Shown piece by piece: positions 34,774-41,403 of a stretch of 41,550 nucleotides of DNA. Under the pieces are notes generated by a model that saw nothing but the letters and a program-made list of their open reading frames with translations, had not been told where the DNA came from and made no database searches. The DNA lies in assembly GCA_012270995.1 (NCBI GenBank), contig JAAXHG010000102.1:1-41550 (forward strand), written 5' to 3'. Source of the stretch: Vicinamibacteraceae bacterium (lineage in GTDB: Bacteria; Acidobacteriota; Thermoanaerobaculia; Multivoradales; Multivoraceae). The stretch's first letter is position 1. Every line of letters starts with the position of its first letter. Both the position numbers and the translations under genes were made by a program.

Positions 34774-35036
34774 CAGTCGCGCCCTTCTTCCTGCACTCGA
34801 CGCAGTTCCCGATGGCTTCCCGTCGCGCCCGCGGCGAGCTGACCGGCCTGCAACGCAAGCAGGGCTTCAAGTGCACCGGCCACGCTCTCCTCAGCCGCCG
34901 GCGCCTTGCGAATCTCCACCTGGGGTACGCCATTGTTGGTGACAATGATCGTCTCGCCAGCGGCGGCTCGCCGGAACACCTCCGCCTGCCTGGTCTTGCA
35001 CTCGTAAGCCGTCACTCGGACCGTTCTTCGCGCCAT
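34773..35036 (-). CDS. vapB: Phd/YefM-type antitoxin
   Basis: An 87-residue antitoxin with MARRTVRVTAYECKTRQAEV and FRRAAAGETIIVTNNGVPQV, the Phd/YefM DNA-binding fold, then a charged C-terminal helix for toxin binding. I chose the ATG at 35036 because a GGAGGAG ribosome site precedes it by about seven bases and it gives the usual N-terminus. It probably represses its own promoter at the repeats upstream. Confidence 0.83.
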   Translation of the reverse strand: MARRTVRVTAYECKTRQAEVFRRAAAGETIIVTNNGVPQVEIRKAPAAEESVAGALEALLALQAGQLAAGATGSHRELRRVQEEGRD

Positions 35037-35050
35037 CTCCCCGCTCCTCC

Positions 35051-35089
35051 GACCAGAATATGAGACTAGCCTGAACAATAGACCAGAAT
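35051..35089 (-). promoter_or_regulatory. Direct repeats upstream of vapBC
   Basis: GACCAGAAT occurs at 35051-35059 and 35081-35089 (plus-strand reading), exactly 30 bases apart, about three helical turns, starting 15 bases upstream of the antitoxin ATG. The segment is AT-rich against its surroundings. The two sites are good candidates for cooperative antitoxin binding; I could not place a convincing -35/-10 pair. Confidence 0.45.
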
Positions 35090-35165
35090 TGCTCGCAAGT
35101 CACCCAGGCGATTGCCGGTCCGTGCGTCGGAGCGGATCGTCGCGGGACCGTTCCGCTCCGGCTCG

Positions 35166-35186
35166 CGGCCGCCGTCCCGGCGGCCG
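35166..35186. other. GC-rich hairpin before the truncated luciferase-like gene
   Basis: CGGCCGCC (35166-35173) and GGCGGCCG (35179-35186) pair around a 5-base loop, 23 bases before the ATG at 35210. No T-run follows. Function unknown; it may be a small REP-type element. Confidence 0.35.
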
Positions 35187-35209
35187 ATCTATGAGACGAT
35201 AAGCGGCCG

Positions 35210-35842
35210 ATGAAGGTCGGAGTGCTCCAGTTCTTCTCCTGGCCCGACCGGCGGATCCCGCTGGATCAGGTCTACCACCGCGCCTTCCAGCGGATCGACA
35301 TCATGGACCGGAACGGCTACGACCCGGTCTGGCTGGCGGAGCACCACTTCAGCTCGTTCAGCATCTGTCCGTCGATCCACATCATGGGCACGCACGTGGC
35401 CGCGCGGACGAAAACCCTCCGCATCGGCACCGGCGTCTCGCTGGCGCCCTTCTACAACCCGTTGCGGCTGGCCGAGGAGGTGGCGCTGCTCGACGTGCTG
35501 TCCGGAGGCCGCGTGAACTGGGGCGTGGGCCGCGGCTACCAGGAGGGCGAGTTCAGGGCCTTCGGCGTCGACCCGCACCACAGCTACGACGTGTTCCGCG
35601 AGCACGTCCAGGCGGTGATCGGCGCCTGGACAAAGCAGCGCCTGACCTTCGCGGGCGAGCACTTCCACTGCGAGGACGTCGAGGTGCTGCCGAAGCCGGC
35701 GCAGCGGCCCCACCCGCCCGTCTGGCTGGCAGCCTCGTCGCCCGAGGCGATGAACTGGGCCGCCGAAAACGGCTTCTCGATCATGCTCGACCCGCGCGCG
35801 GACCATGGCCGCATCGCCGAGAAGCGGGATCGAAGTGCTTGA
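35210..35842 (+). pseudogene. Truncated luciferase-like (LLM) flavin oxidoreductase
   Basis: The first 206 residues are nearly the same as the intact gene at 36940-37977 (for example MKVGVLQFFSWPDRRIPLDQ, VWLAEHHFSSFSICPSIH and [12 protein letters not shown]). After HGRIAEKR the sequence switches abruptly to the antisense of a pdxH 5' region and a stop follows at 35842, giving 210 residues instead of 345. The C-terminal third of the TIM barrel is missing, so the product should be inactive. About 20 upstream bases are also similar to those of the intact copy. Confidence 0.85.
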
Positions 35843-35981
35843 GCAGCACCACCCGGGACGACGGACGTCCCCGCTCGTCGGCGCTGGAAAGGACCATCGC
35901 GTTCGGCTCGGTGAGACCGGTGGCCGAGGCGCGCTCGAAGAGATCGCGGAAACGAGCGAACGGATCGGTGGCGGGCACCAT
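35824..35981 (-). pseudogene. 5' fragment of a second pdxH
   Basis: From an ATG at 35981 it reads [19 protein letters not shown] then [20 protein letters not shown] and [12 protein letters not shown], closely matching the start of the intact pdxH (33527-34111) with scattered changes. It ends where the luciferase-like sequence begins (about 35826). The two genes point toward each other, both lacking their 3' ends, as left by one deletion across a convergent pair. The bases from 35982 to 36110 hold no gene I can identify. Confidence 0.8.
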
Positions 35982-36111
35982 GACGACGAACTCTCACCGA
36001 TGTGGTCCGCGTTCCACGATACCCGCAGCGCACCCGTTTCGAGCGAGCCACCCGGCTCACAGTGGACGCGCGGTAAGCAGCGAGTCCTCGCTGCGCACGG
36101 CAATCTCCGTT

Positions 36112-36140
36112 TTGACAAGCGGAACAGCCTGTGGTAGCCA
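36112..36140 (+). promoter_or_regulatory. Putative promoter of the small secreted-protein gene
   Basis: A perfect TTGACA at 36112-36117, a 17-base spacer, then TAGCCA (36135-36140), preceded by TG one base upstream as in an extended -10. The -10 itself is weak. It lies 49 bases before the ATG at 36189. Confidence 0.4.
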
Positions 36141-36153
36141 TCTCAAGTTGAAA

Positions 36154-36187
36154 ACAACAGGAGGTCCTCCACAACAGGAGGTCCTCC
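36154..36187 (+). repeat. Tandem duplication of the ribosome-binding region
   Basis: The 17-base unit ACAACAGGAGGTCCTCC occurs twice in direct succession (36154-36170, 36171-36187), ending one base before the ATG at 36189. Each copy has AGGAGG followed by its near complement CCTCC, so each can fold a small hairpin hiding the Shine-Dalgarno or pair with the other copy. Confidence 0.8.
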
Positions 36188-36188
36188 A

Positions 36189-36596
36189 ATGAGGAAAGAC
36201 AGTTGCTTCCGTCGCCCGCTCCTGAGCGTGCTCTTCTTCGCGCTGCTGATCGGAGCCGCACCGAGTTTCGGCGACATTCCCGCGCCACGGTCGGGCTTGG
36301 TCAGCGTGGTGGCGCATCACGTGTCGCCGGCGGAATGCGCCAGGACGGGAGGTCACTGGGTCGGCAACCCGAATCCGAACGGGAAGGGCAGCTTTCAGCA
36401 ACGGAACCCTGGCAATCCCAACGGGTACTGCCAGTCCAACTACGACTACTGCAAGGAGATCGAGAGCTACTTCCCTGGCGAAGGTATCGCCATCGGCGCA
36501 GGGTTCGGCATCCATCCTTGGCTGGGTTGGGGCTTGCTGGCGATAGGCGCACTTGATGTGTACTCGTGGTATGCCAACGACTGCTACCAGCACTAA
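36189..36596 (+). CDS. Small secreted glycine/cysteine-containing protein, unknown function
   Basis: A 135-residue protein with a clear signal peptide (MRKDSCFRRPLLSVLFFALLIGAAPSFGD written in parts: charged start, hydrophobic residues 10-24, cleavage near SFGD). The mature part has four Cys (ECARTGG, GYCQSNYDYC, NDCYQH), likely two disulfides, and a Gly/Asn/Pro-rich middle (GNPNPNGKGSF, NPGNPNGYC). A hydrophobic stretch near the end (WLGWGLLAIGALDVYSW) could be a TM or glycine-zipper-like segment. I do not recognise the family. It has its own promoter candidate and the duplicated ribosome site; base composition is less GC-rich than the neighbours. Confidence 0.65.
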   Translation: MRKDSCFRRPLLSVLFFALLIGAAPSFGDIPAPRSGLVSVVAHHVSPAECARTGGHWVGNPNPNGKGSFQQRNPGNPNGYCQSNYDYCKEIESYFPGEGIAIGAGFGIHPWLGWGLLAIGALDVYSWYANDCYQH

Positions 36597-36759
36597 CGCC
36601 GAGCGGCCCGCTTGGCGGAAGTGGCTCAATCCGGACGCTAGGCCACGGCGCTATCCGGGGCAATGGCGCTACCCGTGGTACTCGTGGCGGAGGCTCGTCT
36701 TCTTCGTCATCGCAGCCTACCTGGTGGGCTACTTCGCCGGCATACTGCCGGGGCCTTGA
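36571..36759 (+). CDS. Small single-pass membrane protein, unknown
   Basis: A 62-residue frame starting at ATG 36571, overlapping the end of the preceding gene by 26 bases. The N-terminal half is basic and Trp/Tyr/Pro-rich (WRKWLNPDARPRRYPGQW, RYPWYSWRR) and the C-terminal half is one hydrophobic helix (LVFFVIAAYLVGYFAGILP), giving an N-in topology by the positive-inside rule. A strong hairpin follows six bases after the stop, supporting a real two-gene unit. No ribosome site is evident; coupling to the upstream gene is likely. Confidence 0.5.
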   Translation: MPTTATSTNAERPAWRKWLNPDARPRRYPGQWRYPWYSWRRLVFFVIAAYLVGYFAGILPGP

Positions 36760-36764
36760 GTCCG

Positions 36765-36795
36765 GGAGAGGAGCGGGTCTGGCCCGTTCCTCTCC
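36765..36795 (+). terminator. Terminator-like hairpin
   Basis: GGAGAGGAGCGGG (36765-36777) and CCCGTTCCTCTCC (36783-36795) form a 13-bp stem with one G-T wobble and a 5-base loop. TT follows, with no longer T-run. It ends the small-protein unit. Bases 36796-36939 hold no gene I can identify. Confidence 0.6.
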
Positions 36796-36939
36796 TTGCC
36801 CGCGCTAACCGACGCGCGGAAGCAGAGCAGACCTGCGGCGGCTTGCTCGTCAGCGCCAAGGCGATCAGCGGTATCCGCCCAGTTCGTTGAGCTTCGCAGG
36901 CTGCTTCCGAGGGGCGAACTGTGAGACCATTGCCCGCCC

Positions 36940-37977
36940 ATGAAGGTCGGCGTCCTCCAGTTCTTCTCCTGGCCAGACCGGCGGATTCCGCTGGATCAGG
37001 TCTACCATCGGGCATTCCAGCGCATCGACATCATGGACCGGAACGGCTACGACGCCGTCTGGCTGGCCGAGCATCACTTCAGCTCGTTCAGCATCTGCCC
37101 GTCGATTCACATGATGGGCACGCACGTGGCCGCGAGGACGAAGAACCTTCGCATCGGCACCGGCGTCTCCCTGGCGCCCTTCTACAACCCGCTGCGGCTG
37201 GCCGAAGAGGTGGCGCTGCTCGACGTGCTCTCGGCCGGTCGCGTGAACTGGGGGGTCGGCCGCGGCTACCAGGAGGGCGAGTTCCGGGCCTTCGGCGTCG
37301 ACCCGCAGGAGAGCTACGAGGTGTTCCGGGAACACGTGCAGGCGGTGATCGGCGCCTGGACGCAGCAGCGCGTGACGTTCGCGGGCGAACACTTCCAGTG
37401 CGACGGCGTCGAGGTGCTGCCGAAGCCGGCGCAGCAGCCCCATCCGCCGGTGTGGCTGGCAGCCTCGTCGCCCGAGGCGATGAACTGGGCGGCCGAGAAC
37501 GGGTTCTCGATCATGCTCGATCCGCACGCGGGCCATGGCCGCATCGCCGAGAAGCGGGAGCTCTACCGGGGGATCCTGGAACGACACGGCCACTCGATCG
37601 ACGGCCGGGAGATTCCCATGGCGCGCCTGATCGCCTGCGCCGGGACGCGGGCGGAGGCGAAGCGGATCGCGCGCCAGGGCGCCGAGTGGACGGTCGGTTC
37701 CCACCAGAAGAAGGGCGTGCGGGCGGCCAAGGTCGAAAGCCGGCTGAACCGGGAACGCCGGGACCTGGCGATGGACCACGCCTTCGCCGACGACGCTCGG
37801 GAGTCCGCCATCGACCGCTACCTGAACGAGGTCATCATCCACGGCACGCCGGACGAGCTGGTCGACGAGATCGAGCGTCTGAAGGAGGAGATGTTCCTCG
37901 GCTACCTGCTGCTGGCGCCGCTCAGCCACGGCTCCTTCGTCCTGTTCACGGACGAGGTGCTGCCTCGCGTCGCGTGA
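36940..37977 (+). CDS. Luciferase-like (LLM) flavin-dependent oxidoreductase
   Basis: A 345-residue TIM-barrel monooxygenase-type enzyme. Typical stretches: NGYDAVWLAEHHFSSFSICPS (His-His region of bacterial luciferase relatives), RIGTGVSLAPFYNPLRLAEEVALLDV (written across the flavin-binding strand), GRVNWGVGRGYQEGEFRAFG and HPPVWLAASSPEAMNWAAENG. The family uses FMNH2 or F420 to oxidise small organic molecules; the substrate is unknown. The ATG at 36940 is supported by the identical start of the truncated copy. It is convergent with the iron-sulfur operon, with an 18-base gap; functional coupling to that operon is possible but unproven. Confidence 0.88.
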   Translation: MKVGVLQFFSWPDRRIPLDQVYHRAFQRIDIMDRNGYDAVWLAEHHFSSFSICPSIHMMGTHVAARTKNLRIGTGVSLAPFYNPLRLAEEVALLDVLSAGRVNWGVGRGYQEGEFRAFGVDPQESYEVFREHVQAVIGAWTQQRVTFAGEHFQCDGVEVLPKPAQQPHPPVWLAASSPEAMNWAAENGFSIMLDPHAGHGRIAEKRELYRGILERHGHSIDGREIPMARLIACAGTRAEAKRIARQGAEWTVGSHQKKGVRAAKVESRLNRERRDLAMDHAFADDARESAIDRYLNEVIIHGTPDELVDEIERLKEEMFLGYLLLAPLSHGSFVLFTDEVLPRVA

Positions 37978-37995
37978 ACCCGACGCGCCCCGGCA

Positions 37996-38307
37996 TCAGC
38001 GCCGGCGGCCCTTGAACACGTATGACAGGCCCTCTTCGGCGAAGGCGCGGCAGGCCCTGTCCTTGAACTCGACCGCCTTGTCCCATTCCTCGATGTCGTA
38101 GTAGTCGCGCTCGGCGACCACCCGGATCTCGCGCACGGTGCGCTCGTCGAGGTCGAGGCGTTCCGCGATTTCGCGGTCCGACAGTCCGCGGTGCCGCTTC
38201 TCTCCCGGCAGCTGCTCGTGGATGTCGACCTGGATCGAGTTCGACAGGTCCAGGATCTCCTCGCGATGGCGGCGATAGGTCTCGGGATCGACAAAGAAGA
38301 AAGCCAT
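37996..38307 (-). CDS. Small HTH-like protein, last gene of iron-sulfur operon
   Basis: A 103-residue protein. Its central part (LSDREIAERLDLDERTVREI) has the look of a sigma-region-4/LuxR-type helix-turn-helix, flanked by an N-terminal helix (DPETYRRHREEILDLSNSIQ) and an aromatic-rich C-terminal part (ERDYYDIEEWDKAVEFKDRA). ATG 38307 has AGGTG eight bases upstream; a GTG two codons earlier is less likely. It may be a regulator or a small structural partner of the adjacent iron-sulfur proteins. I know no named family. Confidence 0.6.
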   Translation of the reverse strand: MAFFFVDPETYRRHREEILDLSNSIQVDIHEQLPGEKRHRGLSDREIAERLDLDERTVREIRVVAERDYYDIEEWDKAVEFKDRACRAFAEEGLSYVFKGRRR

Positions 38308-38322
38308 CGTCACACCTCGCGT

Positions 38323-39177
38323 CTACGCCTTGTCCCTGAACTCCGCACCCACGGGACAGACCCGCATGCACTCCCAGCACTGGCCCTGGCTCTGCGCCGC
38401 GTAGGTCATCGACCACAGGGTCTTGGTGAAGTGGCTCGAGTAGAGGACCATCTTGCGCGCCTCCGGGTCGTCCTGGTCGAGGACGAGTTCGAGCCCCTTC
38501 TGGAAACCGGGAATCCAGTGCGTGTAGACCCGGGAGGTGCAGCGCGCCGCATCGTACCTGCGCTCCACCAGCCGGCCGTCCTCGATCCGCCCGTCGAGAC
38601 AGCCGCCGTCGCCGAGCGGGCAGACCCTCGTGCATGGTGTTTCGCCCTCGGCCTCCCACATGTCGACGCAGGCTGGCGCCGGACAGGCCGGCTCCGCGAG
38701 CGGCGGCGTCAACGGGAACGGATACGTCGTAATGACCGCCGAGTAGAACAGCAGGCCGTACTCCGGATGCAGCACCGGCCCGGCCAGGCTACGCGAACCG
38801 CAGCCCGCGAGTTCCGCCGCCAGGGCGACGCTCAGGAAGGGCCGGTTGCCGCGACGGACACCGGGCGGGACGAACAGGGCGTAGTAGCCGAACTCGGCCT
38901 CGATGAACTTCGCCGTCTTGAGGCCCAGCGAGTTGATCCGGTCGCTCGTGCCCATCGTTTCCAGGTGCTCGTGGACCGGGCTCGCCCAGTCCGCCGCGCG
39001 CGGCGGACTGCCGCCGACCACCACGACGCGGCGGGCGCCCGGCAGCAGGTCGGCGGGCCGAAATCCCTCCGGCGCCTCGTCGAAGGCATCGGCGTCGGCC
39101 ACGCCCCAGGCCAGCGCGCCGCCGCGCTCCACCATCGCGGCCAGCCGGTCGCGGGCAGCAGCAGCCGAGACGGTCAC
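38323..39177 (-). CDS. 4Fe-4S protein, QueG/reductive-dehalogenase-like superfamily (paralogue B)
   Basis: A 284-residue cytoplasmic protein without Tat signal. The N-terminal half has the COG1600-like pattern GFRPADLLPGARRVVVVGG and LKTAKFIEAEFGYYALF; SRSLAGPVLHPEYGLLFYSA follows. The cysteine-rich half has CPAPACVDMW, TPCTRVCPLGDGGC, ARCTSRV and CWECMRVCPVG, enough for two 4Fe-4S clusters. The relatives QueG and RdhA use cobalamin and two clusters for reductive chemistry; cobalamin use here is not shown. It overlaps its upstream paralogue by four bases (GTG start, 39174-39177), suggesting a heterodimer. The closing DKA stop is followed after 15 bases by the small HTH-like gene. Confidence 0.72.
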   Translation of the reverse strand: MTVSAAAARDRLAAMVERGGALAWGVADADAFDEAPEGFRPADLLPGARRVVVVGGSPPRAADWASPVHEHLETMGTSDRINSLGLKTAKFIEAEFGYYALFVPPGVRRGNRPFLSVALAAELAGCGSRSLAGPVLHPEYGLLFYSAVITTYPFPLTPPLAEPACPAPACVDMWEAEGETPCTRVCPLGDGGCLDGRIEDGRLVERRYDAARCTSRVYTHWIPGFQKGLELVLDQDDPEARKMVLYSSHFTKTLWSMTYAAQSQGQCWECMRVCPVGAEFRDKA

Positions 39178-40037
39178 TGCAGCCGCCTTTCGTGCATGCC
39201 GACCGGGCACACCCGCATGCACTCGAAGCACTGCGCGACGCTCTCCTTGTAGTAGCTGAGCGACGACAGCGACTGGGTGAAGAAGTCGGAGTAGATCATC
39301 GACTGCCGGCGCTCCCGGTCGCCCTCCGCCGTAATCTGGACCAGAGCCTTCTGGATCGAGCCGATGCCGAAGTTCATCGACCGCGAGGTACAGCGCTCGC
39401 GGTCGTAGTACGAGTAGCTGATCCTGCCGTCCTCGTCGAGCGCGCCGTCCAGGCAGCCACCCTCACCCTTCGGGCACGAGGCGAGGCACGGCGTCGTGCC
39501 CAGCTTCTCGTACATCTGGATGCAGGGCTTCGAAGGGCAGACATCCTCTTCGAGCGGGTGGTCCGGTTCGAGGTCGAGCGTGGTGACCAGGGCCGCGTAG
39601 TACAGCAGGCCGTAGCGAGGATGGAGGATGATGTTCGCCGCCAGCGAGCGGGTGCCCAGGCCGGCCAGCACGGCGGCCAGCATCATGCTCATCGGCGGGT
39701 TGTGCCCGGCCGTGGGGAGAGACGGCGCCTGCAGGGCGCGATGGCCGTGCTCGCGCTCGATGTAGTCGCACATCACGTGGACCGCCACGTTCTCGCGAAA
39801 GTCGTAGCCCGTGATCTCCATCACCCGGTGATCGGGACTGCGCCAGGCGCCCGCAGTGGGCCCCTGGTTCCCCGCCACGACGACGCTGCGAGCACCAGGC
39901 AGAACGTCCTCCGGCCGATGACCTTCCGGCACGAACTCGTTGAAGGCGCTGGCGGCAGCGACGCCGACCACGAGAGCCCCAGCGCTGGCGCCAACGTCGC
40001 GTACTGCCGCCGTTCGCTGCTGTCGGGCGTCCGCCAT
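39174..40037 (-). CDS. 4Fe-4S protein, QueG/reductive-dehalogenase-like superfamily (paralogue A)
   Basis: A 287-residue paralogue of the following gene with the same plan: GHRPEDVLPGARSVVVAGN, MCDYIEREHGHRALQAPSLP, TRSLAANIILHPRYGLLYYA, then VCPSKPCIQMY, TPCLASCPKGEGGC, ERCTSRSMNF and CFECMRVCPVG. The matching spacing of all Cys in both paralogues points to a conserved two-cluster fold. The ATG at 40037 is the first gene of the minus-strand operon and lies 27 bases from a divergent membrane-protein gene. Natural substrate unknown; a ring- or bond-reducing reaction or an electron-transfer role is possible. Confidence 0.72.
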   Translation of the reverse strand: MADARQQRTAAVRDVGASAGALVVGVAAASAFNEFVPEGHRPEDVLPGARSVVVAGNQGPTAGAWRSPDHRVMEITGYDFRENVAVHVMCDYIEREHGHRALQAPSLPTAGHNPPMSMMLAAVLAGLGTRSLAANIILHPRYGLLYYAALVTTLDLEPDHPLEEDVCPSKPCIQMYEKLGTTPCLASCPKGEGGCLDGALDEDGRISYSYYDRERCTSRSMNFGIGSIQKALVQITAEGDRERRQSMIYSDFFTQSLSSLSYYKESVAQCFECMRVCPVGMHERRLQ

Positions 40038-40064
40038 CAGGATCGCTCCGGTAAGGTGCTCCTC

Positions 40065-40784
40065 GTGAACTCCGGGGACGATAGCACCGGCGCCGAAGTA
40101 AGCGTCGAGGTCGTCAATCCATGGGAGGAGCGGAAGGACCGGGGCAGGTTCTCCGCCCTCGTGGCCTCTCTGGTCCTCCTGGCCACCGCTCCGAGGAAGT
40201 TCTTCGAGGGCACTCGGCCCGACGCGGGCATCTGGGGCCCCCTCCTGTTCGCGGGCCTGGTCACACTCATCTACATGGTCCTCGGAAGCGTGGTCTTCAC
40301 GGTCCTCATCCTGACCCTTCCGGACCAGGCACTGGAGTTCGTCTACCAAACGGTGTGGCGGATGGATCCATCTCAGTTCCCCACTGCGGAGGAACTGCCC
40401 TTCGGAACCACTCTGTTCGTTCTCTTCGCGTTCCAGGTCCTCCTCCTTGCCCTTCCCGCCCTCTTCGCCCTCACGCTGGTCGCGACGTTGATCGTAGGTA
40501 CGCTCGTCCACCTTCTGCTGGTCGTGACCCGCACGTCGAGGCCACACGGCTTCCGCGGTACCTGGGTCGCGATCTGCTACGCAAACGGCGCTAATCTCCT
40601 GGGCATCGTTCCCATCGCTGGCGAAGTCCTGGCGACTTTCTGCGGCGCAGTGCTGTTCGGGATCGGTCTCCACGTCGTTCAGCGAGTCGGAGTCATCCGA
40701 GCCGCGGTTCTGGCCTCCATCCTGCCCCTCTTGGTGTTGCTGGCGCTGCTGATCCCTCGCGTTCTGCCGAACGCCACCTCCTAG
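40065..40784 (+). CDS. YIP1-family membrane protein
   Basis: A 239-residue integral membrane protein with about five TM helices, matching the bacterial YIP1 pattern: LATAPRKFFEGTRPDAGIWG at the N-terminus, FAGLVTLIYMVLGSVVF, FVLFAFQVLLLALPALFALT, FRGTWVAICYANGANLLGIV and a final ASILPLLVLLALLIP helix. Function of bacterial members is unknown. The GTG at 40065 is preceded by AAGGTG; a GTG at 40056 is an alternative. It is divergent from the iron-sulfur operon. Confidence 0.75.
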   Translation: MNSGDDSTGAEVSVEVVNPWEERKDRGRFSALVASLVLLATAPRKFFEGTRPDAGIWGPLLFAGLVTLIYMVLGSVVFTVLILTLPDQALEFVYQTVWRMDPSQFPTAEELPFGTTLFVLFAFQVLLLALPALFALTLVATLIVGTLVHLLLVVTRTSRPHGFRGTWVAICYANGANLLGIVPIAGEVLATFCGAVLFGIGLHVVQRVGVIRAAVLASILPLLVLLALLIPRVLPNATS

Positions 40785-40844
40785 TAGAGTCGGGCGCCGC
40801 ACCGGGCCCGAGAAAGGGCGCCGCACGAAAACCCGCCTGACGCC

Positions 40845-41345
40845 ATGATCGACCAGCTCGACGACATCGAAGCGCGGGTCTCCGCGGCCCTGGATCAGGC
40901 GGCCGATCTGGAGCAACTCGAGGAGCCGATCTGGAGCAACTCGAGGAGTGGCGCCGGGCGACGATCGGCCGCAAGGGCGAAGTGCAGCTTCTGACCCGCC
41001 GCATGGGCGAGATCGAAGCCGCCGACCGTCCCGCGTTCGGCAAGCGGCTCAACGAGATCAAGGCTTCGCTGCAGGAGGCCTCGAAGCGCGCTATGAGGCT
41101 CTGAAGCGTTCCGCCCACGATACCGACGACGACGCCGACCGCCTCGACGTCACCCTGCCCGGCCGCCGCCCGGCGCTCGGCGGGCTGCACCCGTCGACCC
41201 TTGTCATGCGCCGGATCGAACGGATCTTCGGCGACATGGGCTTCCAGACCTACACCGCAGCCCGGACGTGGTCACCGACCAGTTGAACTTCGGCGACCTG
41301 AACATGCCGCCCGACCATCCTGCGCGCGACATGCAGGACACCTCC
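40845..41345 (+). pseudogene. pheS: Decayed phenylalanyl-tRNA synthetase alpha subunit gene
   Basis: Three frames concatenate to a PheS N-terminal half: MIDQLDDIEARVSAALDQAA, EEWRRATIGRKGEVQLLTRR, RYEALKRS, VTLPGRRPALGGLHPSTLVM, RRIERIFGDMGFQTYTA, PDVVTDQLNFGDLNMPPDHP and ARDMQDT. A 23-bp tandem duplication (40903-40948), a one-base loss near 41084 and another near 41261 break the frame. The homology stops before the FYL of the catalytic core and is followed by a transposase fragment. It is nonfunctional as given; a working copy must exist elsewhere, since PheS is essential. Confidence 0.85.
40903..40948 (+). repeat. 23-bp tandem duplication in the pheS remnant
   Basis: The unit beginning CCGATCTGGAGCAACTCGAG occurs twice without gap (40903-40925, 40926-40948). 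The length is not a multiple of three, so the duplication shifts the frame. Confidence 0.9.
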
Positions 41346-41403
41346 GAAGGTAGTTCCGCGTCGAGACGCCCGACGCGTTCTCTTCTGGCCGATCTGGTCG
41401 AAC

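Noticed and set aside
38323..40037. True reductive dehalogenase (RdhA) genes
   Set aside because: There is no Tat signal, no RdhB-type anchor gene, and the proteins are shorter than RdhA; only superfamily-level similarity is supported.
39192..40064. An upstream in-frame extension of the YIP1 gene to 530 codons
   Set aside because: It runs antisense to the iron-sulfur gene and lacks the composition of a real protein; the YIP1 similarity starts after 40065.
40792..40826. Direct repeat GGGCGCCGCAC at 40792-40802 and 40816-40826 as a regulatory or transposon-target repeat
   Set aside because: It is a short GC-rich repeat with no link to the transposase fragment; chance is likely.
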